The position numbers and the translations under genes are program-made. From Roseovarius salincola (GTDB taxonomy: Bacteria > Pseudomonadota > Alphaproteobacteria > Rhodobacterales > Rhodobacteraceae), in assembly GCF_026891095.1 (NCBI RefSeq), contig NZ_JAPTNL010000009.1, forward strand, positions 62,001 to 126,000: DNA of 64,000 nt. Direction: 5' to 3'. The notes under the pieces are model-generated. The model was given only the letters and a program-made list of their open reading frames with translations, was not told the origin of the DNA and did not search any database. Shown here piece after piece: positions 1 through 7,791 of this stretch (position 1 is the first letter of the stretch; each line of letters starts with the position of its first letter).

Positions 1-540
1 GGCCCGAACGGCGCACCGTCGCAAGGCGATGCGGCAGACATCGCCGCCGAGACACAGGCCGCCCTGCGCGAACGCGCCGCCAATTCCGGCGAGCCGGTGG
101 TCCATGCCGATCCAGGCAACCCGCAGCCGCGGACAGTCACCAATTCGGGCGGTATCTCGGGCGAGACGAATTTCGATGCGGTCAGCGCCGAGCGATCGAT
201 CGAATCCGATGCCGCGCTGATCGCCCAGAACCGCGCACGCTATCAGGTGATCGAACCCGAGGCGCTGCCGTCGCGCAGTGGCGATACCGGGCCTAACGTG
301 GTGCAATATGCCCTGAGCACCACGCATCCCGTCGGCACTCGCGTCCACAAGCGCGTCGGCATCAACCAGGAGGCCAAGTTCCGTCGCAATTGCGCGGCCT
401 ACGCCTCGCCCGACCAGGCGCAGATCGACTTTCTGGCCAGGGGCGGGCCGCAGCGGGACCGTCTGGGCCTCGATCCCGATGGCGACGGCTATGCCTGCGG
501 CTGGGATCCGCGCCCGTTCCGCAAGGCTGTCGGTGGCTGA
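1..540 (+). CDS. Excalibur-domain protein, 5' truncated
   Basis: The reading frame is open from base 1, so the N-terminus lies outside the window. About 179 codons are visible. The C-terminus carries the small calcium-binding Excalibur signature: two cysteines, with the second inside DPDGDGYACGW near the end, a D-x-D-x-D-G loop of the EF-hand type. The region before it is polar, low in complexity and without membrane segments. Proteins of this kind in Rhodobacterales are usually exported or lipid-anchored, but the signal peptide cannot be seen here. The stop overlaps the likely GTG start of the amidase downstream by 8 bases, so the two are probably co-transcribed. Role unknown; an envelope function is inferred from the neighbour. 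Confidence 0.75.
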   Translation, partial: GPNGAPSQGDAADIAAETQAALRERAANSGEPVVHADPGNPQPRTVTNSGGISGETNFDAVSAERSIESDAALIAQNRARYQVIEPEALPSRSGDTGPNVVQYALSTTHPVGTRVHKRVGINQEAKFRRNCAAYASPDQAQIDFLARGGPQRDRLGLDPDGDGYACGWDPRPFRKAVGG

Positions 541-1234
541 TCCGGCCAGGCTGATCCGGCACCCGTCGCCCAATTTCGGGCCGCGCCGCGACGGCGCACA
601 GCCTGACATGATCGTGCTGCATTATACCGGCATGGATAGTGCGGACTCCGCGCTCGAACGGCTCTGCGACCCTGAGGCCGAGGTCTCGGCGCATTACCTT
701 ATCTGCGAAAACGGGCGAATCCGGCAGTTGGTCGAAGAGGACATGCGCGCCTGGCATGCCGGGGCCGGCAAGTGGGGCGATGTCAGCGACGTGAACTCCC
801 GCTCGATCGGGATCGAACTGGTCAATACCGGGGCCCATCCCTTTCCCGAGCCTCAGATGGCCACGCTCGGGCACCTGATGCGCGGGATCATGGCTCGCCT
901 TCATATTCGCCCCGAACGCGTCATCGCCCATTCCGACCTGGCCCCGATGCGCAAATCCGATCCGGGGCGGCGCTTCGACTGGCGGCGCCTTGCCCTAGAG
1001 GGGCTCAGCATATGGCCTCACCCCGGCGCGCCCGCAGGGGATTTCCTCGATGCGGCGCGTCGCTTTGGTTATCCCCTGGCAGAGGGCGATACGGATGACA
1101 GCGCGCCGATCCTCTCGGCTTTTCGCCAGCGGTTCCGCCCATGGGCTTCGGGCGCGCTCGACGACACCGACCGCGCGCTGATGACCGACCTTGCCGCGCG
1201 CTTCCCCGTTGACCGCGCCCGCCACGGCGCCTAG
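533..1234 (+). CDS. N-acetylmuramoyl-L-alanine amidase (AmiD type)
   Basis: Zinc amidase of the Amidase_2/AmiD family, cleaving the bond between MurNAc and L-alanine in peptidoglycan fragments. The GTG at 533, which overlaps the upstream stop, is preferred because the homologous fold starts right after it; an ATG at 479 is in frame but lies inside the upstream gene. With this start the protein has 233 residues. Likely zinc ligands are His30 (IVLHYTG), His133 (IAHSDLAP) and Asp143 (KSDPG), the classic H-H-D pattern, with GIELVN at about 92-97. No signal peptide is visible from this start, so a cytoplasmic role in recycling is possible. RNase P RNA follows directly. Confidence 0.88.
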   Translation: MADPARLIRHPSPNFGPRRDGAQPDMIVLHYTGMDSADSALERLCDPEAEVSAHYLICENGRIRQLVEEDMRAWHAGAGKWGDVSDVNSRSIGIELVNTGAHPFPEPQMATLGHLMRGIMARLHIRPERVIAHSDLAPMRKSDPGRRFDWRRLALEGLSIWPHPGAPAGDFLDAARRFGYPLAEGDTDDSAPILSAFRQRFRPWASGALDDTDRALMTDLAARFPVDRARHGA

Positions 1235-1242
1235 ATGACATC

Positions 1243-1637
1243 TGCGCGGAAAGCCGGATGACCGCGGGGGTTTGCCCTCCGAGGAAAGTCCGGACTCCAC
1301 AAGGCAACGGTGCCGGGTAACGCCCGGCCGGGGCAACCCGAGGGAAAGCGCCACAGAGAACAGACCGCCGCGCACGTCGCGGTAAGGGTGAAACGGTGGG
1401 GTAAGAGCCCACCGCGGGGCTGGTAACAGCCCCGGCATGGCAAGCCCCACCGGGAGCAATGCCGAATAGGGATCGCATGCGGGGTCCGGTCGGGCAACCG
1501 ATACCGCCCGCAGGGACGCCTTGCCCCGGCGATCCGGGTTGGCAGCTTGAGGTGCCGTGGTAACACGGCATCCAGAGGAATGGTCATCCAAGGGGGCAAC
1601 CCCTGGACAGAATCCGGCTTACAGGCTTTCCGCGCCA
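1243..1637 (+). ncRNA. rnpB: RNase P RNA, bacterial class A
   Basis: Catalytic RNA of RNase P, which removes the 5' leader from pre-tRNAs. The universal core GAGGAAAGTCCGGACTCC is present at about 1280, and ACAGAATCCGGCTTAC near 1609 is the conserved 3' part. The ends are set by a perfect 12-bp P1 helix: GCGCGGAAAGCC (1244-1255) pairs with GGCTTTCCGCGC (1624-1635). A rho-independent terminator follows. The exact 5' end may differ by a few bases. Confidence 0.97.
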
Positions 1638-1645
1638 GAGATTTC

Positions 1646-1683
1646 CGCCGCCGCCCGCATGATCGCGGGCGGCGGCGTCTTTT
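1646..1683 (+). terminator. rho-independent terminator of rnpB
   Basis: A perfect 13-bp GC stem (1646-1658 with 1665-1677) and a 6-nt loop are followed by TCTTTT. It sits 9 bases after the P1 helix of RNase P RNA. Confidence 0.9.
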
Positions 1684-1713
1684 CAACACCGACGGACGCG
1701 CTAGAATAGCCTC

Positions 1714-2244
1714 ATGCCCTATGAGTGGACCCAAGACACCGGCGCGGCACCCGTTACGCATCTGCGGCTCTGGCCGCATCGCTCCTTGTCGCGCAAGGGC
1801 TTCGCGGCATTCATCCTGGTGACCTTCGTCATGATCACCATTCCGCTTTACCCGCTGCTGGGTACGGTGGTGCTATGGGGGCTGTTGCCGTTCCTGCTGT
1901 TGGCGGTGGCCGGGATCTGGTGGGCGCTCGAGCGTTCATACCGCGATGCCAGGATGAGCGAGGAGCTGCGCATCGATCCCCACAATGTGCATCTGTTGCG
2001 CACCAATCCGGGGGGCGCGCGCCAGGAATGGGAATGCCTGAGCTACTGGGTTCAGCCGCAGATGCATGTGAGCGGCGGACCGGTCGGCCATTACATCACG
2101 CTGCGCGGCAAGGGCCGCGAGGTCGAACTGGGCGCGTTCCTCTCGGAAGAGGAACGCAAGGTGCTTTATGGCGAGGTCGTTGACGCCTTGCGCTGCGCCG
2201 CCGCGCCTGATCCCGGCCACGGTCAGGGCCACGGTCCGGTCTGA
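1714..2244 (+). CDS. DUF2244 membrane protein
   Basis: Protein of 176 residues with two adjacent hydrophobic helices at about 29-70 followed by a soluble domain. The length, the two-helix hairpin and the C-terminal GHYITLRGKGREVELG stretch match DUF2244, a family of unknown function that in alphaproteobacteria often sits near cytochrome oxidase genes. Here it is alone between rnpB and a YqeY gene, although ctaD is present at 15.6 kb. It probably faces the cytoplasm from the inner membrane. No catalytic motif is visible. Confidence 0.85.
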   Translation: MPYEWTQDTGAAPVTHLRLWPHRSLSRKGFAAFILVTFVMITIPLYPLLGTVVLWGLLPFLLLAVAGIWWALERSYRDARMSEELRIDPHNVHLLRTNPGGARQEWECLSYWVQPQMHVSGGPVGHYITLRGKGREVELGAFLSEEERKVLYGEVVDALRCAAAPDPGHGQGHGPV

Positions 2245-2253
2245 GTGACCGGC

Positions 2254-2712
2254 TCAGCCCAGCCGTTCTTTCACTTTCGCTCCGACCGCGCCGAAATCCA
2301 TCTGCCCGGCATATTGTTCCTTGAGGCGGCCCATGATCTTGCCCATGTCGCGCACCGAACTGGCGCCGACCTCGGAGATGGCGGAATCGACGGCGGCCTC
2401 GACCTCCTTATCGCTCAGCTGGCGTGGCAGGAATTCCTCGATCACCGCGATCTCCTGCGCCTCGCGCTCGGCCAGATCCAGCCGTCCGCCTTCCTCGTAG
2501 GCGCGCACGCTTTCCTGCCGCTGCTTGGTCATCTTGGCAAGGATCGCAAGGATGTCGGCATCGGTGACACCGGCTTCCCCGTCAGCACCGCGCCGGGCAA
2601 TGTCCTGATCCTTGATCGCGGCATTGATCAGCCGCAGCGTTGCAAGCCGCGCTTTGTCCTTGTCTTTCATCGCGTCTTTGAGGGCCGTCGTGATCCGGTC
2701 TCGCAAGTTCAT
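2254..2712 (-). CDS. GatB/YqeY domain protein
   Basis: A 152-residue, mostly helical protein of the YqeY family, related to the tail domain of GatB, the amidotransferase that makes Gln-tRNA(Gln). It starts MNLRDRITTALKDAMKDKDK and contains the typical PRQLSDKEVEAAV and MGKIMGRLKEQYAG segments. Stand-alone YqeY proteins may help charged-tRNA metabolism, but their function is not settled. The gene is convergent with DUF2244 (9 bp between stops) and divergent from carA, an arrangement common in alphaproteobacteria. Confidence 0.9.
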   Translation of the reverse strand: MNLRDRITTALKDAMKDKDKARLATLRLINAAIKDQDIARRGADGEAGVTDADILAILAKMTKQRQESVRAYEEGGRLDLAEREAQEIAVIEEFLPRQLSDKEVEAAVDSAISEVGASSVRDMGKIMGRLKEQYAGQMDFGAVGAKVKERLG

Positions 2713-2836
2713 GCCGGTCCATCCCGTACTATGTCAGAAGTCTGCGACAATACAGAAGTCCATAACCAGAGACAAGCGCGGGTGACGCTACGAAATCCCC
2801 TTGTTTTCTTGGCGTGGCGGGCGGCCATCTTGTCCC

Positions 2837-2865
2837 TTGACCCTTGCGGGGCAGGCTCATAGATA
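2837..2865 (+). promoter_or_regulatory. sigma70-type promoter of carA
   Basis: TTGACC (2837-2842), a 17-base spacer and TAGATA (2860-2865), placed 35 bases before the carA start. The match to consensus and the ideal spacing make this the best promoter visible in the divergent yqeY-carA interval. Predicted by eye only. Confidence 0.55.
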
Positions 2866-2899
2866 TACCCCAATTTGCCCGCATCCGGAGACTCACGTC

Positions 2900-4048
2900 A
2901 TGGCCCACGCGACCCCAGACCGCCCGACCGCCTGCCTGGCCCTTGCCGACGGGACGCTTTTCTTCGGGCGCGGCTTTGGCGCGACCGGGGAAACCACCGC
3001 CGAGCTGTGTTTCAACACTGCGATGACGGGCTATCAGGAAATCATGACCGACCCGTCCTATGCGGGGCAGGTGGTAACCTTCACCTTTCCCCATATCGGT
3101 AATGTCGGCGTCAATCCCGAGGATGACGAAACCGCCGATCCCGTGGCCGAAGGCATGGTCGTCAAATGGGATCCCACCACGCCAAGCAACTGGCGCGCCA
3201 CCGAGACGCTGGCCGACTGGCTCGCAAAGCGCGGTCGCATTGCCATTGGCGGCGTCGATACGCGCCGCCTGACCCGTGCGATCCGCCAGCAGGGCGCGCC
3301 GCATGTCGCTCTTGCTCATGACCCCGAAGGGAATTTCGACACCGCCGCGCTGGTCGCCAAGGCGCGCGGCTTTGCCGGCCTTGAAGGCACCGATCTGGCG
3401 CGTCGGGTCACCTGTGCGCAATCCTATCGCTGGGATGAAATGCGCTGGGCCTGGCCCGAAGGGTATACCCGCCAGACCAATGCCCGTCACAAGGTGGTGG
3501 CCATCGACTACGGGGCCAAGCGCAACATTCTGCGTTGCCTTGCCAGTGCCGGTTGCGAGGTGACGGTCCTGCCCGCTACCGCCACCGCGCAAGAGGTTCT
3601 TGCGCATGAGCCCGATGGCGTGTTCCTCTCGAACGGTCCCGGCGACCCGGCGGCCACCGGGGAATATGCCGTGCCGATGATCAAAGGGGTTCTCGACAAG
3701 GGCCTGCCGCTGTTCGGCATCTGCCTTGGCCATCAGATGCTGGCACTGGCGCTTGGCGCCAGAACCGTCAAGATGAACCATGGCCATCACGGCGCGAACC
3801 ACCCTGTTAAGGATATGGAAACCGGCAAGGTCGAGATTACCTCGATGAATCACGGATTCGCCGTGGACAGCCAGACGTTGCCCGATGGGGTGAAGGAAAC
3901 GCATGTCTCGCTGTTCGACGGATCGAACTGCGGAATTCGCATGACCGACAGGCCGGTGTTTTCCGTACAACATCATCCCGAGGCCAGCCCGGGACCGCAA
4001 GACAGTTTCTATCTTTTCGAGCGTTTCGCGGCGTCGATGGCCGGCTGA
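2900..4048 (+). CDS. carA: carbamoyl-phosphate synthase small subunit
   Basis: Glutaminase subunit of carbamoyl-phosphate synthase, supplying ammonia for carbamoyl phosphate used in pyrimidine and arginine synthesis. It has 382 residues, the usual size. The N-terminal half is the CarA-specific domain (LCFNTAMTGYQE). The C-terminal half is a class I glutamine amidotransferase with nucleophile Cys in GICLGHQM and the His/Glu pair in VQHHPEASPGP. The ATG at 2900 starts the conserved domain; an upstream in-frame ATG at 2801 would add 33 residues without homology. carB is not adjacent, which is normal in Rhodobacterales. Confidence 0.98.
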   Translation: MAHATPDRPTACLALADGTLFFGRGFGATGETTAELCFNTAMTGYQEIMTDPSYAGQVVTFTFPHIGNVGVNPEDDETADPVAEGMVVKWDPTTPSNWRATETLADWLAKRGRIAIGGVDTRRLTRAIRQQGAPHVALAHDPEGNFDTAALVAKARGFAGLEGTDLARRVTCAQSYRWDEMRWAWPEGYTRQTNARHKVVAIDYGAKRNILRCLASAGCEVTVLPATATAQEVLAHEPDGVFLSNGPGDPAATGEYAVPMIKGVLDKGLPLFGICLGHQMLALALGARTVKMNHGHHGANHPVKDMETGKVEITSMNHGFAVDSQTLPDGVKETHVSLFDGSNCGIRMTDRPVFSVQHHPEASPGPQDSFYLFERFAASMAG

Positions 4049-4056
4049 CGGCGGCG

Positions 4057-4071
4057 TTAACCCTTCGTTAA
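4057..4071 (+). promoter_or_regulatory. CtrA-like box TTAA-N7-TTAA
   Basis: TTAA, seven bases, TTAA, lying between the carA stop and the glycosyltransferase, 72 bases before its start. This is the core consensus of the alphaproteobacterial response regulator CtrA. A further TTAACC half-site lies near 4090. The match is short and could occur by chance, but the setting in a high-GC genome supports it. Confidence 0.45.
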
Positions 4072-4142
4072 GGTCTTGTGAACGAAGTCTTAACCTTCCT
4101 TGCCCATTCTCCCTGACGGGGGCGACGGGCTAGGAGGAACCA

Positions 4143-6023
4143 TTGGGAATCTCGGAACTGCGCCAGGTCGGGAAGCCGGCGGAAAAACTCGGGGCATCTG
4201 AAAGCTACGCTGCGCAACTGGTGCGCAACGGGGTAATCTCGGCTTCGGACATGGCTCTGGTGCAGCTTGTGCAAAAGCATTGCGATGCACCGCTCGAAAG
4301 CATCCTTCTGGCCGAGGGGCTCACCGACGAGGACACGCTGCTCAAGGCCCATGCCGCGCGGCTGACCACGCGCTGCGTGTCGCCTGCCGACATGGCCGGA
4401 CTGCCGACGCGGGACACGGCTGCCTCTCCGGGTGATCTGCTGCGCGCAGGGGCACTGCCGGTGACCGACCGCGACGGGATGCCCGCCACCTTGACCCACC
4501 GGCCTATCACCAGCACGGCGGCGCCACCCGGGCGCATGCTCATAGCCCCGCGCAAGCAGGTCCAGTCCGAGATCGCGCGGCGCCTTCGCACGGCCCTGAC
4601 ACAAACCGCTCAGGCCCGCGTGCCCGAGGTCGAAAGTTGCCGCACATGGAGCGGGCGCCTCGGGCTCCGGCTGGGGCTGACGCTGGGCCTTCTGGGCCTC
4701 GTCTGCGCGCTGACTTTCGCGTTTCCGCTCATGGTTTTCACAATTTTCGCGTTCTGGGCAGCATTGACCCTGGTGATCACGATCTCCCTCAAACTTGCGG
4801 CCTTCATTGCGCGCATCAGCCAGGAGGACAAGCCACCGCAGCCGAATTCCGGCCCGGTCGCGGGTGCACCCCTGCCCAGGGTGTCGATCATGGTGCCGCT
4901 GTTTCGCGAGACCGAGATCGCCCATGCCCTGATCGCGCGTCTGCAACGCCTGACCTATCCCAAATGCCTCCTGGATGTGATCCTCGTGCTCGAGGAAGAA
5001 GACGACCTGACCCGCCAAACACTTGCACAGATCGATCTGCCGCCCTGGATGCGGGCCGTCGTCGTGCCCGACGGGCAGCCGCGCACCAAGCCGCGGGCGA
5101 TGAACTATGCGCTTGATTTCTGCGAAGGGGACATCATCGGCATCTTTGATGCCGAGGACGCACCGGCACCCGATCAGATCACCGCCGTGGCCCGCCGCTT
5201 TCAGCAGGCGCCGCCGGATGTGGTCTGCCTGCAGGGAATTCTGGATTACTACAACCCGCGCCAGAACTGGTTGGCGCGTTGCTTCACCATCGAATACGCC
5301 GCATGGTTTCGCATGATTATGCCGGGCATGGCCAGGTTGGGATTCGCCATCCCGCTTGGTGGCACGACGTTGTATTTTCGCCGCGACATTCTGGAAAAGC
5401 TGGGCGGCTGGGACGCCCACAACGTCACCGAGGATGCCGATCTGGGCTTTCGCCTGGCCCGTCATGGTTACCGGACCGAGATGATCGCCACCGTCACTGG
5501 TGAAGAGGCCAATTGCCACCTCTGGCCCTGGATCAAGCAGCGCTCACGCTGGCTCAAGGGCTACATGACCACCTATCTCGTGCACATGCGCCATCCGCGC
5601 CGCCTTTACCGGCAGCTCGGTGCCTGGAAATTCTGGGGATTCCAGGCGCATTTTGTCTCGGCGCTATCTCAAGTTCTGCTGGCGCCGGTGCTCTGGTCGT
5701 TCTGGCTGGTGCTTTTCGCACTGCCGCATCCGATGGATTGGATGATCGCGCGCGACACTCTGGTAATATTGTGCAGCCTGTTCCTGATCGTCGAGATCCT
5801 GGGCATGGTTATCTATGCCGCAGCCGTTTCCGGGCGCGACCACCGCCATCTCATGTGGTGGGTTCCCACGATGCATTTCTATGCTCCGCTCGCGGCGATC
5901 GCCGCCTACAAGGCGCTTTACGAATTGGTCCTGAAGCCGTTCTTCTGGGACAAGACAGTGCACGGACTGTCATTGAAGGCCGGTGCGATCCGTCGCTCAG
6001 ACAATGCTGTCGACCTCACCTGA
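4143..6023 (+). CDS. membrane glycosyltransferase, GT2 family, with MshEN-like N-terminus
   Basis: Processive-type inner-membrane glycosyltransferase of 626 residues. The TTG start is supported by a strong AGGAGG 5 bases upstream. Residues 1-80 resemble the small MshEN/GspE-N domain (EKLGASESYAAQLVRNGVI), known elsewhere to bind nucleotides such as c-di-GMP. Two membrane helices lie at about 170-220. The GT-A core follows, with DAED near 336, TED near 430 and QRSRW near 466, the D, D, D, QxxRW set of cellulose-synthase-like enzymes, and then four or five more helices. The polysaccharide product is unknown. No bcsB or export gene is adjacent. Its 3' end overlaps the convergent GntR gene by 27 bases. 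Confidence 0.85.
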   Translation: MGISELRQVGKPAEKLGASESYAAQLVRNGVISASDMALVQLVQKHCDAPLESILLAEGLTDEDTLLKAHAARLTTRCVSPADMAGLPTRDTAASPGDLLRAGALPVTDRDGMPATLTHRPITSTAAPPGRMLIAPRKQVQSEIARRLRTALTQTAQARVPEVESCRTWSGRLGLRLGLTLGLLGLVCALTFAFPLMVFTIFAFWAALTLVITISLKLAAFIARISQEDKPPQPNSGPVAGAPLPRVSIMVPLFRETEIAHALIARLQRLTYPKCLLDVILVLEEEDDLTRQTLAQIDLPPWMRAVVVPDGQPRTKPRAMNYALDFCEGDIIGIFDAEDAPAPDQITAVARRFQQAPPDVVCLQGILDYYNPRQNWLARCFTIEYAAWFRMIMPGMARLGFAIPLGGTTLYFRRDILEKLGGWDAHNVTEDADLGFRLARHGYRTEMIATVTGEEANCHLWPWIKQRSRWLKGYMTTYLVHMRHPRRLYRQLGAWKFWGFQAHFVSALSQVLLAPVLWSFWLVLFALPHPMDWMIARDTLVILCSLFLIVEILGMVIYAAAVSGRDHRHLMWWVPTMHFYAPLAAIAAYKALYELVLKPFFWDKTVHGLSLKAGAIRRSDNAVDLT

Positions 6024-6641
6024 GTCAAGTTTGAGCCGGGTGACGAAAGCCTTGGAAATATGCTGTTTCAAGGCATCGCCCGCAGCGGCGTAATCGCGCG
6101 CCTCGATAGCGCTGACGATCGCGTCATGCTCCTTGAGCGCATCTTCGGGACGCCCCATCGCCGCCAGCGATGTGGTCGCCATCAGCGCCATCGAGCGATG
6201 CACGAGATCAAGCTGCTGCACGAGAAACCGGTTATGCGAGGCCAGGTGGATCTGCTTGTGAAAGCGGCGATTGGCGCGGGCCATCGCCTGGGGGTCATTC
6301 AGCAGCCTGCGGTCATCCTCGACCATGTCGCGCAGCACTCGCACTTCCTCGTCGGTGGCGTGGCGCGCCGCCAGCCCGGCCGCCAGCCCTTCCAGTTCGG
6401 CCCGCACGACATAAAGCTCGGCCAGCTGGTTGTGATCGAGCGACGCCACGATCAGGCTGCGCCCGTCCCGTGTCAGAAGGGACTGTGTCTCAAGCCGTTG
6501 CAGTGCTTCGCGGATCGGTGTGCGCGACACGCCGAAACGCTCGGCAAGATCACTTTCCACCAGGCGGTCGCCCGGCTTGTACAACCCCATGTCGATCGCT
6601 TCCAGGATCAGCGTATAGGCGTCTTTCTGGGGGGCTTTCAT
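5997..6641 (-). CDS. GntR-family regulator, FadR/FCD type
   Basis: A transcription factor of 214 residues. The N-terminal 70 residues form the winged helix with the GntR signature (FGVSRTPIREALQRLE). Residues 75-205 form the all-helical FCD ligand-binding domain, with metal-binding type residues (RANRRFHKQIH, EHDAIVSAIE). FCD regulators usually sense a small carboxylate and repress a neighbouring catabolic gene, but no catabolic operon is adjacent, so the ligand cannot be inferred. Its last 27 bases overlap the end of the glycosyltransferase gene on the other strand. It is transcribed divergently from the nucleotidase gene. Confidence 0.9.
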   Translation of the reverse strand: MKAPQKDAYTLILEAIDMGLYKPGDRLVESDLAERFGVSRTPIREALQRLETQSLLTRDGRSLIVASLDHNQLAELYVVRAELEGLAAGLAARHATDEEVRVLRDMVEDDRRLLNDPQAMARANRRFHKQIHLASHNRFLVQQLDLVHRSMALMATTSLAAMGRPEDALKEHDAIVSAIEARDYAAAGDALKQHISKAFVTRLKLDSGEVDSIV

Positions 6642-6753
6642 CTGCGGTCCTGTCCCTGTCCGTTTGTCATTGCGGGACAGTAAGCACCCCGGACGTGATC
6701 AATCAAGCCTTGCGCGATTGCACGCAGTGTCGCGGCGCTCTAGATTGTGCCCC

Positions 6754-7398
6754 ATGGCAAAGTCCGGTTTCACCCATGTCGAGAGTTGGGTTTTCGACCT
6801 CGACAACACACTTTACCCGCCCGATGTCCCGCTGTTCGACCAGATCAGGCAGCGCATGACGGGCTTTGTCATGACAACGCTCGGGCTGGACCGCGCCGAG
6901 GCCGACAGCCTGCGCGCCCGCTACTGGCGCGAGCACGGGACCACCCTCGCGGGGTTGATGCGCGAGCATGACATCGACCCGGAACCCTATCTGGTCGAGG
7001 TGCATGACATCTCGTTCGACGCTCTGACGCCTGATCCCGAACTGCGCAGCCGCATCGCCGCGCTGCCGGGACGGCGCATCGTTTATACCAATGGTAGCGC
7101 ACCCTATGCCGAGCAGGTGATCGCGCGGCGCGGATTGGCGGGCGTGTTCGATGCTGTTTACGGCGTCGAGCATGCTGCCTATCACCCCAAGCCCGACCGC
7201 ATCGCATTCGATGCGGTCTTCGCGCGCGACGGAATCGCCCCTGCGCGCGCCGCGATGTTCGAGGACGACCCGCGTAATCTTGCCGCGCCTCATGACATGG
7301 GCATGTGCACGGTCCTTGTCGCGCCCGAACGCATCAACGCTGCGCATATCCAGCACCACACCGACGATTTGAGCGGTTTCCTGGCGCGGCTGGTCTGA
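6754..7398 (+). CDS. HAD-family pyrimidine 5'-nucleotidase
   Basis: Haloacid-dehalogenase-fold phosphatase of 214 residues. Motif I is FDLDNTLYP near residue 13, motif II is the YTNGSAPYA region, the lysine is in YHPKPDRIAF, and motif IV is MFEDDPRNL. The DLDNTLYP variant and the length match the SDT1-like pyrimidine 5'-nucleotidases, which dephosphorylate pyrimidine monophosphates. The ATG at 6754 starts just before motif I; an earlier ATG at 6664 would add 30 residues without homology. The substrate is inferred from the family, not shown here. Confidence 0.85.
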   Translation: MAKSGFTHVESWVFDLDNTLYPPDVPLFDQIRQRMTGFVMTTLGLDRAEADSLRARYWREHGTTLAGLMREHDIDPEPYLVEVHDISFDALTPDPELRSRIAALPGRRIVYTNGSAPYAEQVIARRGLAGVFDAVYGVEHAAYHPKPDRIAFDAVFARDGIAPARAAMFEDDPRNLAAPHDMGMCTVLVAPERINAAHIQHHTDDLSGFLARLV

Positions 7399-7498
7399 GC
7401 GCGCGGCGCGACTGCGGCGAAATGCTCCTTTGATCCGGGCAGAGCGAACCTATCTAGAGGTTAGAAATCAAACTCCGGGTAAAAGGGATTCCCTCCTG

Positions 7499-7741
7499 AT
7501 GACAATGACCGACGCGACCAAATCCAAGATGACCGATTATGCCGCCACCCATGCCGACAGCACCCCGACAGAACGCGACCCGGATGATGCGTTGTTCGGC
7601 CCGATCCTGTTGACTGTTCTGGTCTTGTTGGCGGCGTGGGGCGTAAGCATTGCGATGTGGGGCATTCCGGGGCTTTATATCCCCGCGGTCGCGGCCGTTC
7701 CGGTGATCTGGGTTGCCATACTGATGATCGCCCGGCCCTGA
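7499..7741 (+). CDS. small two-helix membrane protein
   Basis: Hypothetical protein of about 80 residues. A polar N-terminus (MTMTDATKSKMTDYAATHAD) precedes two hydrophobic segments (LLTVLVLLAAWGVSIAMW and YIPAVAAVPVIWVAILMI). The start is uncertain: ATGs at 7499, 7505 and 7529 are all in frame and none has a clear ribosome site. It lies between the nucleotidase and the flavin hydroxylase, 50 bases before the latter. No function is recognised. Confidence 0.6.
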   Translation: MTMTDATKSKMTDYAATHADSTPTERDPDDALFGPILLTVLVLLAAWGVSIAMWGIPGLYIPAVAAVPVIWVAILMIARP

Positions 7742-7791
7742 ACGCGACAGCGCGCGAGCGCCCCACAAGCGCTCTCAAGGAGGGCGACTCG

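Noticed and set aside
1243-1683. Protein frames of 180-200 codons on both strands over RNase P RNA
   Set aside because: The RNA gene is certain from its core and P1 helix; the frames are by-products of GC content.
2900-4048. carA without adjacent carB as an anomaly
   Set aside because: Separated carA and carB are ordinary in Rhodobacterales.
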